NCBI GenBank assembly: GCA_025174535.1
Contig: JALBUN010000004.1
Span: forward strand, 434,001 to 498,000
Origin: Cantharellus purpuraceus
Lineage: Eukaryota; Basidiomycota; Agaricomycetes; Cantharellales; Hydnaceae
DNA: 64,000 nt
Direction of reading: 5' to 3'
A model generated the notes under the pieces. That model saw only the letters and a program-made list of their open reading frames with translations. It did not search any database and had not been told where the DNA came from. The number at the start of each line of letters is the position of its first letter. The first letter of the stretch is position 1. Of this stretch, positions 1 through 11,907 are shown piece by piece. The translations under genes and the position numbers were made by a program.

Positions 1-179
1 AGCACCTGCTGGAGTTCATGTCTTTGTCTGTGAACTCCAGGTACACATATTGTGATAGTTATCTCTAATCCAATATACACATCTTTGTCCATGAACTCCA
101 GCTGTGAACTTAAGGTCTAGCTCACTGCCTGAACCTACTAGTTGTTAGGTTATGGGCCCCACTAGCAAACCAGAATTGC

Positions 180-1401
180 ATGCCTTCAAATTTCCAAAGC
201 TCAATGGCCAGAAACCACTCACTCTGGGCTGAGCACATGCAAGCTGCACTGCAGTCTTGCTACCTTTGGCTGATAGTCAATGGTATGGAGACATGTCTAG
301 AAACACCATCTGGTGTAAAAGTAGCTACTGTAGAATGGAAGCTTGAGTGGAAAGAGCACATGGATTGGTTGCTGCATGATCAGGTGGCTCAGGGTCTCAT
401 GAAGGGTGCCACTGAGGGTTTTCAATGGCCACACATTTCAAAAGCCTAAACTTCAAAGCAGATGTGGGACATATGGCATGACATATACATGACCAATCAG
501 CAATGGATAAATGTCCACTACTACTTTGAGGAACTATATAATCACAAGTACATAGAGGTGAGCTCCATGGCTGACCACATTGCTACCATGCTTGACCTTG
601 GACAGAAAATCACAGCAGCAGGAGAGACACTTCCTGATATACATGTCACTTGAGTGCTAACCCTCTCATTCCCCCACAATCAGTCATGGGACATCATCAA
701 GAGCCAACTATTTAACCTGGAATCACCTAAGCTCACCTCCACCACTGTCAGCAGTACACTCATTGTGGAATCCAATTGTCATTCTAGAGAGAAAGCTAGT
801 GAAACAGCACTGCTGGCTGGCAAGAAGATGCATCAGGATGGCAAAAGGAAGCACACCAGAGCAAAGCTGAAACCAGACAATGAATGTCACTATTGTCATG
901 AAAAGGGACATTGGGCCAATAAGTATCCCAAGTATGAGGAGGATGATAAAAAGAAAGGCAATGGAGGTGCAGCTAACCTCACTGTCAATGACCTCCAGGA
1001 GCTAGGAGAATGCCAGATCAGACAGGTATTCATGGGACTCCAAAGTTGGCCAAGTTAATATTGGACTGTGGCACAACATCACACATGTTCTGTGATAAGA
1101 GTTCTCACTTACTCACCATCAGTTTCAGACAAATCAATTGCAGTTGGAGATGCCTGCAACATCCCTGCAGCCAGTCATGGCTCTATTTGATTCAAGAGCA
1201 TACTACCAGAAGGGTTCCAAACAATCACCCTATTTGCACATTTCTGCGCTCACCATGAACTTGGTCAGCCTTGGCAAGTTGCAGCAAGAAGGGGTGTTAG
1301 TTGCCAGCTTTGAGGGTGGGTTATCAGTATCACTCAAAGGTGAAGAATTGCACTGTGGATCACTTACCAGTGATAATAGTTTGTTATACCATATCAACTA
1401 A
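180..1401 (+). pseudogene. Ty1/copia gag-protease relic
   Basis: Broken open frames in series encode the front of a copia polyprotein. The first two (to about 653) resemble copia gag. A zinc-knuckle-like stretch follows at about 870-930, with spacing CX2CX4HX4 but Tyr where the last Cys should be. From about 1055 comes an aspartic-protease core reading LDCGTTSHM, the copia D-[CS]-G-[AT]-T-x-H-M signature, and then the downstream protease motif NLVSLGKLQQEGV near 1258-1300. The reading frame changes at least twice and stops lie between the pieces, so it is not functional. No integrase or reverse transcriptase follows. The family call rests on these motifs and is fairly secure; the ends of the relic are not. 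Confidence 0.75.
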
Positions 1402-1570
1402 GTTCAATACCTTTCATCATGACCATTTATGAAGGTCCTAAAGACTTTGAGGATGTTAAAGTTGATGAGATTCTTAGTAAGTTTCCACCCATATTTGAAA
1501 CTATAAAGAAGGATTTAGGTGTCCCCAATTCTTTTTAGGAGAACCTTAACAAACATATAATAGGTTTTTA

Positions 1571-1893
1571 AAAATAGACAGAGTAGGACTTAGCTAGTTT
1601 TGGATCAGACTTAGGACCTAGGTGATTTGATATTTGAAGTGGGGAATGAAGTCCCCAGTAATGCAACTTAAATACATATTGGAAATCTAATAATAATTGC
1701 TCTGGTGATTTGTCTCTGAGGCTGTCAGCCTTACATGAGTATGTCCAAGTCTGATGGGGATGGATGTCTGAGTTCCTATGGTGATGCTGGTGCATCAATG
1801 GAACTGGAGATGGATGGGTGGGAATGACAGTATTGATCAGTTGGACTAAATGGAGATGTGACAATTTCCAGATGAAGTATAGATTTCATATGC
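1571..1893 (-). repeat. LTR-Z fragment (chromovirus LTR)
   Basis: This stretch aligns by eye with the middle of the chromovirus LTR: the paired GGGGAATGAAGTCCCCAG element, the AATAATAATT stretch, the CATGAGTATGTC segment and the TGATGCTG-TGCATCAATGG block appear in the same order. Both LTR ends are missing, and substitutions are more frequent than in the other copies, so it looks like the oldest LTR-Z copy in the window. The strand is given as that of copies A and B. Confidence 0.7.
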
Positions 1894-2247
1894 ATGGGGA
1901 GAATCAATTCAACCTCCAGCAAATTAAAGGCACTTTTACCAAGCACCCTCACCATCACTGATATCATTGATGGGATAAGCATTCATGCTGCAGTAATGGG
2001 ACTCAATGAAATGGAGTATGGGTCCTTTGCATCATCACTTCTATTACTTGGCACTCTAAATTGTACTACCACCATGAATGCCTTCCAAAACAAAGACACC
2101 AAGCACCAGACATTGTCCTTCACATCCACTGCACTCATGATGGCCCATATATGCAAAGGAAATGGAGTCATATGTTCCACTTGCAAAAGGAGCAGTCACA
2201 CAACTGGACACTGTTGGGTTGTGCATCCTGAACTCCATCACTGTTGA
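1894..2247 (+). pseudogene. copia-type gag fragment
   Basis: A 117-codon frame ends in a complete CX2CX4HX4C zinc knuckle (CSTCKRSSHTTGHC), followed by a WVVHPEL-type tail like that often seen after the knuckle in copia gag. Upstream residues (TITDIIDGISIHAAV and onward) fit a gag helical region. It abuts the LTR-Z fragment and ends where a gypsy relic on the other strand begins, so it is only a piece. It is a different copia family from the relic at 180-1401, because the knuckle and its surroundings differ. Confidence 0.55.
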
Positions 2248-2249
2248 AG

Positions 2250-3690
2250 CTTTATTATGGGCTTTGATTATTTTATAGGGCCTGATATACTTGGGCACTA
2301 GTTTGCTGGTTCTACCCTTAGGTAGAGTCAAGTTTTTCATTGAGAGGTAGACTTTGTCACCTCTCTGGATGGTTGGACCTTCTCAACATTTCTTATTGGC
2401 ATGAAATGTCTGAACGATGTGACTTTCTATAATCATGTCGTGCCCTGCTAGCAGGTTCATTTGAGCCTGCTGTGCAAATCATTTGACACCCTTGAACTTG
2501 GTGTCATTGTTAATGGGCATGCCTATTCTAGGCACATACTCATAGTTAAGCTCAAATGGAGTAAACCCTGTTGTTGAGCTTATGTTGGAGTTTAGTGTGA
2601 ACTCCACCATTGGACACTTGTGTGCCCAATCTTTCTGATCACTTTGTACAGTGGTACAAAGTATTTGGCCAATGGAACAATTTGCTCATTCCATCGCTCC
2701 ATCTGTTTGTATGGAATGCTGTGGACATGAGGAGTTTCACTCCCATTATCTGCTGTAGTTCACACCAAAAGATAGATGTGAATTTTGAATCTTGATCAGA
2801 CACAATTGAGTCTGGTACACCATGAAGGCATACAACTTCTTTAAGGAATAGCCATGCTACTCCTTTCACCGTTACATGCGTGTTCATAGGTATTATATGT
2901 ACCTGTGATGTGAAGCAATCGATGACTACCAGTAGGTAGTCATAGTCATTCAATTTTGGTAATGGACCCATAAAGTCCATACCTATTGATTGCCAGGGCC
3001 ACTCTGGTACTGGCAAGCTATGAAGAAGCCCTGTGGGTTTCTTTGTACTGTCTTTATTCATTTGGCACTTCACGCATGAAGTGCAGAATGATTCAACATC
3101 GGTGGTCATGCCTGGCCAGCAGTATGACCATCAAATGTAATTCACAGTCTTTAGTTGACCAAAATGGCCAACTTCTTGGTGCACATGGTCAATTATTATC
3201 TTGACCAGCCTCCTCCCCTTCAGGAATGCTGAGTGGGGTATACAGACAACATTGTGTTTGTATCTATTTTTGGTTCATATTAGACCATCATGCACACCAA
3301 ATCATGCATGCTCTTTAGGTGCTTCCAGCACCTTAGAAAGGACAGTATCCTTTCTATATGTGCCTCATACAATCTGCATGAAGTTGATCCCATGCTTGAC
3401 ATGGGATTGCAATGGTGTTCCATCATCATCTGATGACATCACTCCAACGTCCTCTATTTCTTTAGAGGACTTGAAATCATCTATTAGGTGACCAAGGCAA
3501 TCCATACTTGTTGAGTATAGATCAATCTTATCCTTGCTCAGGAACATATGTGCTTTCCTGAGCTCAGTGAATACCATCTCTAGGTGGTGTTCATGCCCTC
3601 GTATAGTATGAGAGTACACAAATATGTTGTCCAGATATATATGGACGAATCTTCCAATATATTCTCAAAAGATGGGGGTCATGATCTGCT
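2250..3690 (-). pseudogene. Ty3/gypsy pol relic (RT end, integrase)
   Basis: On the minus strand, reading from about 3,690 down, a reverse-transcriptase tail (YSHTIRGHEHHLEMVFTELR, as in the region after YxDD) is followed after a gap by an integrase segment at 3109-2639. That segment holds the end of the HHCC finger (SFCTSCVKCQMNK) and the DDE core start (SIGMDFMGPLP, then DQDSKFTSIFW). An integrase C-terminal piece (PKYIRPYKIIKAHNKAS) reads at 2340-2250. RNase H is not recognisable, and stops and frameshifts separate the parts. This gypsy family differs from chromovirus copies A and B: the integrase sequence does not match and no chromodomain was seen. Confidence 0.75.
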
Positions 3691-3710
3691 AAAATGTTGA
3701 GGGGGCATTG

Positions 3711-3930
3711 CCTTACATGAGTATGTCCAAGTCCAACGGGGATGGATGTCCAGGTTCCTATGGTGATGCTGATGCATCAATCGGAACCAGAGACAGATGG
3801 GCAGAATCAGCGGTGACAATCGGACAGGTAGATGGAGATGGCAGTTTCCAAATGGAGTATAGATTTCATATGCGCAGGGATCTGAGTGGATTGGATGGGG
3901 ATCTGGACGTTAATGAATATAGTCATGACA
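3711..3930 (-). repeat. LTR-Z, truncated (left LTR of copy A)
   Basis: The last 220 bp of LTR-Z in plus-strand order, from the CCTTACATGAGTATGTCC segment to the terminal ATAGTCATGACA (CATAACA in other copies). The other half of the LTR is missing: the sequence jumps from the gypsy relic directly into the LTR at 3711. Because of this truncation no target-site duplication can be tested for copy A. Confidence 0.85.
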
Positions 3931-4047
3931 GTATCTCCCCATTTAAGGCTGAGCCCCTGAGGCCTCATGTCTGTGGATTGAATAGGTGAGACGGTTGGGT
4001 GCAGTTGGAGTTATACTGGGGGTCTGGAGACATATAAAAGGAGGGGC

Positions 4048-6520
4048 ATGATTGAGGTCTTATCCTCAATGATGTCAAACCCTTTGGCAAGCATGAGCAT
4101 GGCTGAGCTTGAGCAGTTGCTCTTGGCCCAACGGAAGGAGGAGGAAGTGGAATGGAGATGGAAGGAGGAGGAGGAGGCAGAACGGAGACGCAAGGAGGAG
4201 GAGGAGGTGGAACGGAGATGGAAGGAGGAGGAGGAGGCAGAATGGAGACGGAAGGAGGAGGAGGAGGCGGAACGGAGACGGAAGGAGGAGGAGCAGAGGC
4301 GGAAAGAGGCAGTGGAGATGGAATGGAGATGGAAGGAGGAGGAGCAGAGGTGGAAAGAGGCAGTGGAGATGGAACAGAGACGGAAGGAGGAGGAGGCAAA
4401 GGCCGAGAGAGCTCACAGGGTAAAGGAACTTGCGGCCGCGATGGAGGCCGCGAGACTGAAGGAAGTGGAGGAGCAGGTGCACGAGCTAGAGGCTGCCATG
4501 GAGGTAGAGGAGGAGGTGACCGGGGCAGGGGGAACCAGCCACCCAGGAAGTCTGAGTGTGCCAATACAGACAGGGACCCCCAAGGTCACCATCATCTCCA
4601 TTACATGGATGGAGACAACTCGCCCGACAACTGTCACTGCGGTTGACTCGCCGTTACGTCCGCAGGTACGGCCATTATTTGGGTTGGGTGCAGCTGAGGA
4701 AGATGAAGTGGCAGAGGCGGAGAGAGTGGAGGTGGAGGTGGATCCAGATGCCAATATGGAGCTCGATGCAAATGTGGAGCCCGAGGCGGGTGTGGATGTC
4801 GGGACAGATGTGGACCTGGATCCAACTTCAAATTGTTACGAGGAGATGGCTTGGGTAGCCGCAGTTGAGGCTTGTAAAAGAGTGGAGCTCTATGCCGCTA
4901 CCACCAAGAAGAACCTCAACGTTGCGGTCTTTTCATTGAAGGCATACCCAATGTTGAAAATTTCGCCTTGCTGGGGAGGTGTAGAGAGTAGATTTCGAAT
5001 AATGACAGAGGGAGTGATGGGAACTGGGTGTATGCGTAGTAGAATTGAGGATATATCTTGGGAGTATCCTCGTACGAAATTTGATGAGATTTGGTGTAGT
5101 CCTCGTCTAGATATTGACAATTTGAGCAGGGATCAGGAGCAGATGACTCGAACGAGAGTAAATGCTTAATATAAAATCAACCAGTGGAGCTTAGGCTTTG
5201 CAAACTGGGATTCGAATATATGTTGCAATACTTTAGAGAAGTATGCAAAAGATAGTAGGAATACGCGTTCGTTCTGGAGTTATTCCAGAAACGAGTAGTT
5301 CAGACACAGTCAACAAAAACAAGTGAGAGTAAATTCTCTGATCCATTTCATATCTAGCTAAGCGTGTTTTATACAAGATATGTGTCTTTAGAACATGTGA
5401 TAAAAGTCCTGAATCATTTGAAACATGGGAAGGAAACTTGTGATAAAAACGAAATGGGGGGTGGAGCCAATAGGGAAAAATGATGAAATAAAATATAAAA
5501 GAAATATAGGAGAATAATCTGATGGGTGTGGAGCTTACAGGGGCTTCTCCTCTTCCCTCCTAACCATTTCCCCTCGCTTTCCTACCTCCCCCTCAACTTC
5601 CTGAGCCTCCTATGTGCTCCTGTCCCCTCTCTCCTAACCCCTTTCTCCCATAATCAACACCCAAGTGCTGATATGGAGAAGCAGGAGGCAGATCGGAGGG
5701 TCATATGGTGTAAGGTGGAGAGTCGTGTTTTGGCGACCTGTAAGAAGGAGCTGCATGTCGCTAGGTTGGCAATCCAGCTTCGCAAGTGTGAGATGGAGAA
5801 GGCAGCAGCGGAACAGCAGGACAAGGAGGAGGAGAGGGAACATTTGGAGGCCACAGCGAGAAGGGGTGGACCACCCAAGGCTCTGGCTCCAACGGAGCCA
5901 TTTGGCAGGCCCGGCATAACATGCGACTTGTGTCGTGATGCAGGCATGGAGTGTGTGTGGCCTACCAGCCCAACTCGCCACCTTCAGTCCTGCAATCATT
6001 GTCAGGGTCGGAAAGGAGGGTGTAGGATCGATGGAAAGTTTGATCCCCAGAGTTGGAGCATCAAGCCCCAACTAGTGGTACAAGGAGGGGCGGAGAAAGA
6101 ATCGGAAGGTCGTCCGACCAAAAGCGGCGGATGGAGACAGGTGCTGTGGCAGCCGGGGGTAGCGGTGTCGGATCGGAAGGGGCAACGACCAGTGCAGGTA
6201 CAGGGTGCGTCTCTGTGCCCAATAGTACCGTGGGCCAGCTTATCCGGCTGGTTAACCTGCAGTCGGAGCACCTCCGGCGGACGGAGGGGTTGCTAGTGGA
6301 CTTGGTGAAGACGATGAAATGGAAGGAGGTTCTAGAGGGTCGTCGGACAGCCGAGTTATGTCGGTTGCGGAAGTTCATGGCCCCGTTGGACGAGGATTCA
6401 GACATGGGGGATGAGAAAGATTGGGTGTCGGATGTAGAGAGTGATGATGAGTCAGAGACGGTGTTGGAGACGGAGCCTGAGGTAGATAAGGGGAAGGGAA
6501 AAAGGAAACACAATGTATAA
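4048..6520 (+). pseudogene. Antisense Zn2Cys6-like ORF of copy A, split by a solo LTR
   Basis: Homologue of the 592-codon ORF at 47169. Part one (4048-4951) encodes the N-terminal start, a Glu/Lys/Arg/Trp-rich coiled coil and the acidic linker. A 708-bp solo LTR then interrupts it. Part two (from 5665) resumes at the equivalent residue and holds the Cys cluster with spacing CX2CX6CX12CX2CX6C (starting CDLCRDAGMEC) and the conserved C-terminal helix region ending in KGKGKRKHNV. A one-base deletion near 6,118 shifts frame between the Cys cluster and the C-terminus. A TATAAAAG box lies at 4033-4040. It is dead in this copy, but the protein-level similarity to copy B over both parts shows that the ORF belonged to the element before the insertion. 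Confidence 0.8.
4952..5659. mobile_element. Solo LTR-E, TSD CCCAA
   Basis: A 708-bp insertion starts TGTTGAAAATTT and ends CATAATCAACA. It is flanked by the perfect 5-bp duplication CCCAA (4947-4951 and 5660-5664). Comparison with the uninterrupted ORF of copy B shows that the host sequence resumes exactly after the duplication. No internal element sequence is present, so it is a solo LTR. No other copy was found in the window. Confidence 0.93.
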
Positions 6521-6668
6521 AATAAAAATGAAAATGATTATAAATTTCAGAGCGGAGAAAAATGAGGCAGAGTGATTCCTTCGGAGCTTTTTGGGCAGGC
6601 ATGTAATTTCCCTTGACTTGTAATAAAATGATGATGCGAAATAATAGAATTAGCATTAGTAATCAAAC

Positions 6669-9600
6669 TTAAAGATTCATAAGGGGGCCAGGTTTGTCTG
6701 GATAAGCAGAGTGAAAGTCAGAGATGGATTTGGATGCATGATTGAGTTCGGATGCAGAGATCCATGAGGATTCTTCATCGGTGCCTTCATATCCAGCCCA
6801 TTTGACTAAGTACTGGAGCTTGCACTTGTATCGATGGTTGATCTTCGAGTCCAGGATCTCAGAGATCTCATATTCATTGTCTCCTTCGATGATGATCAGG
6901 GGAGGTGGGGGTTGCGTGCGACCAGAGATCTTGTTTGTAGTAGCAGGTTTGAGCATTGATATATGGAAAACCGGATGAACTGCTTGGAAGTGGTCTGGGA
7001 GGCGGAGGGTGAAGGACCTGCTGCCCACGTGAGCAATGACCTCATAAGGACCTAAGTATTTCTTGGAGAGTTTCTTCGATGGACGGGTGGTCCAGAAGTG
7101 TTCGGCCTTAACGAATACTTTGTCTCTGATTTGCAGGTCCGGAGCTGGAATGCGGCGTCAGTCTGCGGAGACTTGATATTGTTTCTGGGCATCAGAGATG
7201 GTTTCTCGGAGATGTTGGTGTAGTTGATCGAGGTTGGTTACGAATTGGCGGGCTTTGGTGGAGGCAAGTTCTTTCTTAGGGTGGACGGAGATGTTTGGAT
7301 GGTAGCCTTTATTAGCAAAGAACGGAGAGATGCCAGTAGTCGCGTTCGGTGCATTGTTGTAGGCAAACTCTGCTATTGGAAGTAGGTCAGTCCAGTTGTC
7401 TTGTTGATAGTTACAATAGATTTGGAGGTATTGTTCCAGGGACTGATTCATTCATTCCGTTTGTCCGTCTCCTTCAGGGTGGTATCTGGAGGTGAAATGA
7501 AGCTTCATGTCAAGAGCCTTTCTAATGTGCGGAAGAAGGAGGACACAAACTCCAAGCCCCGATTGGATGTGACATGCGATGGGACTCCATGTTTAGAGAA
7601 TACGTGGAGAATGAACAATTTAGCTAGTCAGGTGGAGGTGATGGTGTCATGCGTTGGAATGAATAGTGACTGTTTGGTGAACCTGTCGACAATCACGAGT
7701 ATGGTATCATATCCGAGCGATGGGGGGAGCTTCTCTATGAAATCCATGGAGATGGAGTTCCATGGTTGCTCCGGGACCGGAAGTTGCTTAAGCGTTCCGT
7801 AGGGTTTGTGCCTTTGTGATTTTGAGCGCATACATGTGGTGCAGGAGTTACAGTAGTGTTGAATGTATTCTCGCATTTTTGGCCATACATAGTCTTGTTG
7901 GATTAATCCTTGTGTGCAATTTTGCCCAAAATGGCCCGAGATCAGGTGATCATGATAATACTGCAAAACTCGGAGTCAGAGACTGTTGGCGTTGGGGATG
8001 TATATCCGGTTGTTGTGTTGGAGGTGTCCTTCGGGGTCAAGTGACCATTTCGGATTGGAAGGGTCGTCCAAGTGTTTAACTGCAACAGGATCGGATTGGA
8101 GTGATGAGTGGATGTCGGAGTGGAGTTGGTTGATGTCCATAATGGTGACAGCTTGGAGGGTGGGAGTCATGAGGGTGGATGCTTGTAGGGACGATGCCAG
8201 CTGCTTGTTAGTAAACACAGGACAAAAGTTGTGTGGGTTTACAGTGGCATAGTCGCTATTCCCCTCTTTAGGGTAGACATCCCATCGTCTAGTTAAAGCG
8301 TCGGGCTTTGCTCTGAGTCGACCAGGATGGAAACAGATAATGAGATTGAACTGAGATAGGTATTCGGACCATCGGACTTGTCTCCGGTTGAGCAGTTTCA
8401 TTGTGGAGAAGTATTTCAAGTTCTTGTGGTCAGTTATGATGTCCACCAGATCGGAGGGACCTTCGAGGTAGTGTCTCCATATCCGGAAGGCTTCATATAT
8501 GGCAAGGAGCTCTTTGTCATGGATGTCATAGTTCAGTTCAGGGGGCGTAAATGTACGCAAGTAAAAAGCGATCGGATGGACTTGTCCGTCGTCCAGAGAG
8601 ATGATGGACAGGATCGCGGCAAGTGCATAGTTGGAGGCGTCGGTCTCTAATAGGATAGGAACATCTGGAACCCAATGAGTAAGTATCGGAGCGGAAGTAA
8701 AGGCCTTTTTCAAGGTCTCAAAGCTCTGTCTACATTCGTCAGTGAAATTCCATTGGATACCCTTCCTAGTGAGTCGGGTGAGCAGAACGGTGATATCGGA
8801 GTAGCCATGAATGAAGCGGCGGTAGAAGTTGGCAAACCCTAGGAAGGACTGTATGTCCTTGACTTTCCGGGGTTCTGGCCATTCCTGTATGGCTTTGATT
8901 TTGTCATTGGACATTGTCAACCCTGCTGGGGAGAGGATATAGCCTAGGTATTCGACCGAGTCGGAGTGGAATTTGCATTTGTCAGCGCAGGCGAAGAGGC
9001 CATGCTTTCGGAGACGTCGGAGTACCTCTCGGACATGTGTCCAATGTTCTTCTTTGTTGTCCGAATATACCAGAATGTCATCTAAGTAAACGAGGATGGT
9101 CACATCGAGGAGGTCAGCGAAGGTATCATTCATGAACCTCTGGAAGGCGGCCGGAGCATTGGTTAGTCTGAAGGGCATGACGCACCACTTGAAAGATCCA
9201 TATCATGTGCGGAAGGTTGTTTTCCATTCATTGCCTTCTCAGATGCGGACTAGATGGTAGGCATGTTGGAGATCTATTTTGGAATAGATTTTAGCCTTTC
9301 GAGGACTTTTGAGTAGGTCCGCTGTCGGTTCGCTTAAAGAATAGATCCTATAAGCCTGCGTGCAACGGTCCTAGCAAACAGACGGTGTGTAACGCAGTTG
9401 TTCAGCACTCCAAAGATCAATCAGGGCGAGGGGTACATAACAGGGAAGTGGGATAGTGCTCTGTGGTTGGATGAGGATGGGAGCAAAAGGTCGGTCCCGA
9501 TGGCTGATCGTGCTCTGTGACTGGATGACAATGCAGAGCCTGGTTGGGAGGTACGCGAAAGCTGGTTTCAGGAGAAGCAACCTCTCGGTGGCGGAGGGAA

Positions 9601-11907
9601 ATCTGATCGTTGAACCAAGGTGTTTTACCTCAGTGTAGAGATAATGGATTGTGATGTAGAGCGTAGAGCGTAGACTTAGAGCGTGGACTTTGACTTTAGA
9701 GCGTGGGCTGAAAACTTCTTGATTTATTCCAAAGGCGAAAACTAGCGCCCTTTTATATACAAATCCCCAGGGCACAACGACACAATATGAGGAGCAAATG
9801 ATGCGATATGATGCAAGAAATGCTGATCAAGCCAGCTGACGAAGCGTGTGAAGTTGAACTACTAACGGGGGAAATCATGGAGAAATGAAATGACAGATAG
9901 GGGTAATCTTTGTAAGAATAGGGGGTGATGAGTAATAAAAGAACCAAAAATAGAACAAGGATGAGTAAGTCGTGTATGAATGAATTAAAAGATGAAACAG
10001 GGGTGAGTCATATAAAAGAACAATAGAAACATCCACCAATACCATCTTCCCTACGGCTCCGAAGGTTAATTGACCCTGAGTCACATGAGGACTTCCGTCA
10101 GCATCCACAACAAATACTCCTTATTGTCTTAGTGATCCGTCTCCATATGGTATCCCGTTCCAAGAGTATTCGGTCCCTTTGCCTGACACGATGTAACCTG
10201 AGTCGGATTGAAGTGGGAGGATAGGTCAGCGATGGCGACTGAAATTCTACCTCACGTTCGACTCTTCTATCCGTGTTACGATATAGAGGTGAAATGTCGA
10301 GGAATGTATATGGTTCAATGGAATTGTGAAAGAATATGGGATCGCCAATGGCATAAGAGAGACATGGTGGGGATCTTGGACGTTGAAAGAGTTTTGGAAG
10401 TATTTTGACACGTGGAGGTGGCTTAACATGCCCGTGGAGCTCGGCGTATTTTTGATAGTCCTCTGTGTCCAGAGACCAGTGTGACGTATTATTAGAAGTG
10501 ATGTTGGAGAGGGGAATAGAATGGGAAGCCATGTGAATGATGATGAAAGGATTGGTGTGAATAGAAGGCTGATAATGATTGATGGCGATGAAACACGAGT
10601 GACGATCGATGGCTAGAATTAGAGACTGAGGTGGAGAGGGAGTTGCGGCGCTATTTAAAAGTTGATACGAAAAGACGCTGGTGGAGTTGAACTGTCAGAG
10701 TGGTTCAATATGCATCCTCGATGCGTCCTGGCTCGTCACCGCGGTGCAGGGTATTGGGTATCGGTCTTTCTTGGTGATCTTGTTGAGTCCACAGAAGTCG
10801 ACGTAGACGGAGTGATCCATCCTTTTTGCGGACAAATAGGACCGGAGCTCCATGGGGAGATAGGGATGGGCAGATGAAGCCCGTAGCCAAGTTCTTGTCT
10901 ATGAATGTTTGGAGAGCCAGTAGCTCTTTTTGGGATAGCAAGTAGATAGGGCCAAGCGGAGGGGTGGAGTTGTCATCCAGTTCAATCTTGAGATCATATG
11001 GTCGGTGTTCTGCTAGGGAGTCGGCTTTAGACTTGCTGAACACGTCGGCAAACTCATGATACTCCTTAGGAACCATAGATAGGTCCGGTGGAGTTGATCG
11101 GGCAGAACAAGCAGCGAGGAATATCGGATCGGAGAGGTGAACCTGGAATGTGTGAGAACCATCCAGTTTGCTTAGTCTGGCGAAGACCATAGCATCCACC
11201 AGTGATATAGACAGCAGGGTAGATGGAGTATCTATTGGATTGGAGTCAGCGGAGGCGGAATATAGTTTCACACCTAGAGTTGCTGGTGACATCGGGGATG
11301 ACACAGCCTGTACTGGAGAACGGAATGTGATATGGCCCAATGCCCGGTCAATCAACGGATTGTAGTGGGTGAGCCAGTTATGTCCGAGAACTATAGAACA
11401 GCTGGAGTCAAGTGGAGTAACATAGAATGTAAGGTTCTGGATTTCTCCGATAGAAAAACGGATAGACAGGTCTATAGCTCATGAAATAACAGCATTAGTA
11501 GTGCCATCAAATAATTGGAGTGGTATCGGAGTTATGGTGTATGTATGGAGTTCATGTAAATCAGAAAAAGAGGAATTGAGGAAACAGTGAGTAGAACCAG
11601 AGTCAATTAACACTTGAATAGCAGTATCGGGAATGGAGTTGGAGTAGACGAGGAGGGTAAGGGAGTTGGAGTGGGAAAGAGCGGATGTGTTCAGGTGGAC
11701 CTCATTTGTCATACAGGGAGTACCAGCGCAGCCCTCAGCCCGTATGGAGGCTATAGGACTGCTTACTATTTTTTTGGGTCTGTCATGGCGTTGGTGGCAT
11801 GGCCTTTTGCCTTTGCTGCGGACGAGGTTGCCTTGTTGCAATCCTTGGCTTGGTGGCCAGGCTTTCCGCAGAACAGACAGAGGTTGTTGTCCATGCGGCG
11901 CTGGCAT
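6669..11907 (-). pseudogene. Pol polyprotein of copy A (PR-RT-RH-IN-chromodomain)
   Basis: In element order: aspartic protease with DSGSTH (about 11,640); RT entry motif VRKKDGSLR (about 10,800), then interruption by solo LTR-F (9323-10738); RT core with PFRLTNAPAAFQRFMND and the catalytic YLDDILVY (9178-9050); RNase H (LLETDASNYALAAILS, then DKELLAIYEAFRIWRHYLEG); integrase HHCC finger (CNSCTTCMRSKSQ) and DDE core start (SISMDFIEKLPP); and a C-terminal chromodomain with YLVKWAGYEGTDEESSW, ending at 6669. The chromodomain places it in the chromovirus branch of Ty3/gypsy. Multiple frame changes separate the 400-codon RT/RH frame (9178-7976) from the integrase pieces. Confidence 0.9.
9323..10738 (-). 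mobile_element. Solo LTR-F (1,416 bp), TSD CCGC
   Basis: An insertion inside the RT of copy A, delimited by comparison with copy B. Plus-strand ends are TGTCGGTTCG...GGCTCGTCA, flanked by CCGC on both sides (9319-9322 and 10739-10742). A TATATAAAAG-type box on the minus strand near 9,755 suggests the LTR reads on the minus strand. A 144-codon open frame inside (10532-10098, minus) has no recognised domain and is probably not a gene. The duplication is 4 bp rather than the 5 bp seen for the other families here. Confidence 0.85.

Noticed and set aside
3965..4564. Long Pro/Ser/Leu-rich minus-strand frames (also 47086-47749)
   Set aside because: They are the mirror reading of the Glu/Arg-coding repeats of the antisense ORF. 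The repeated GAGGAG units keep all frames open, and there is no conservation beyond that.
10098..10532. 144-codon minus-strand frame as a gene
   Set aside because: Lies wholly inside a solo LTR with TSD, has no known domain, and no second copy is available to test conservation.
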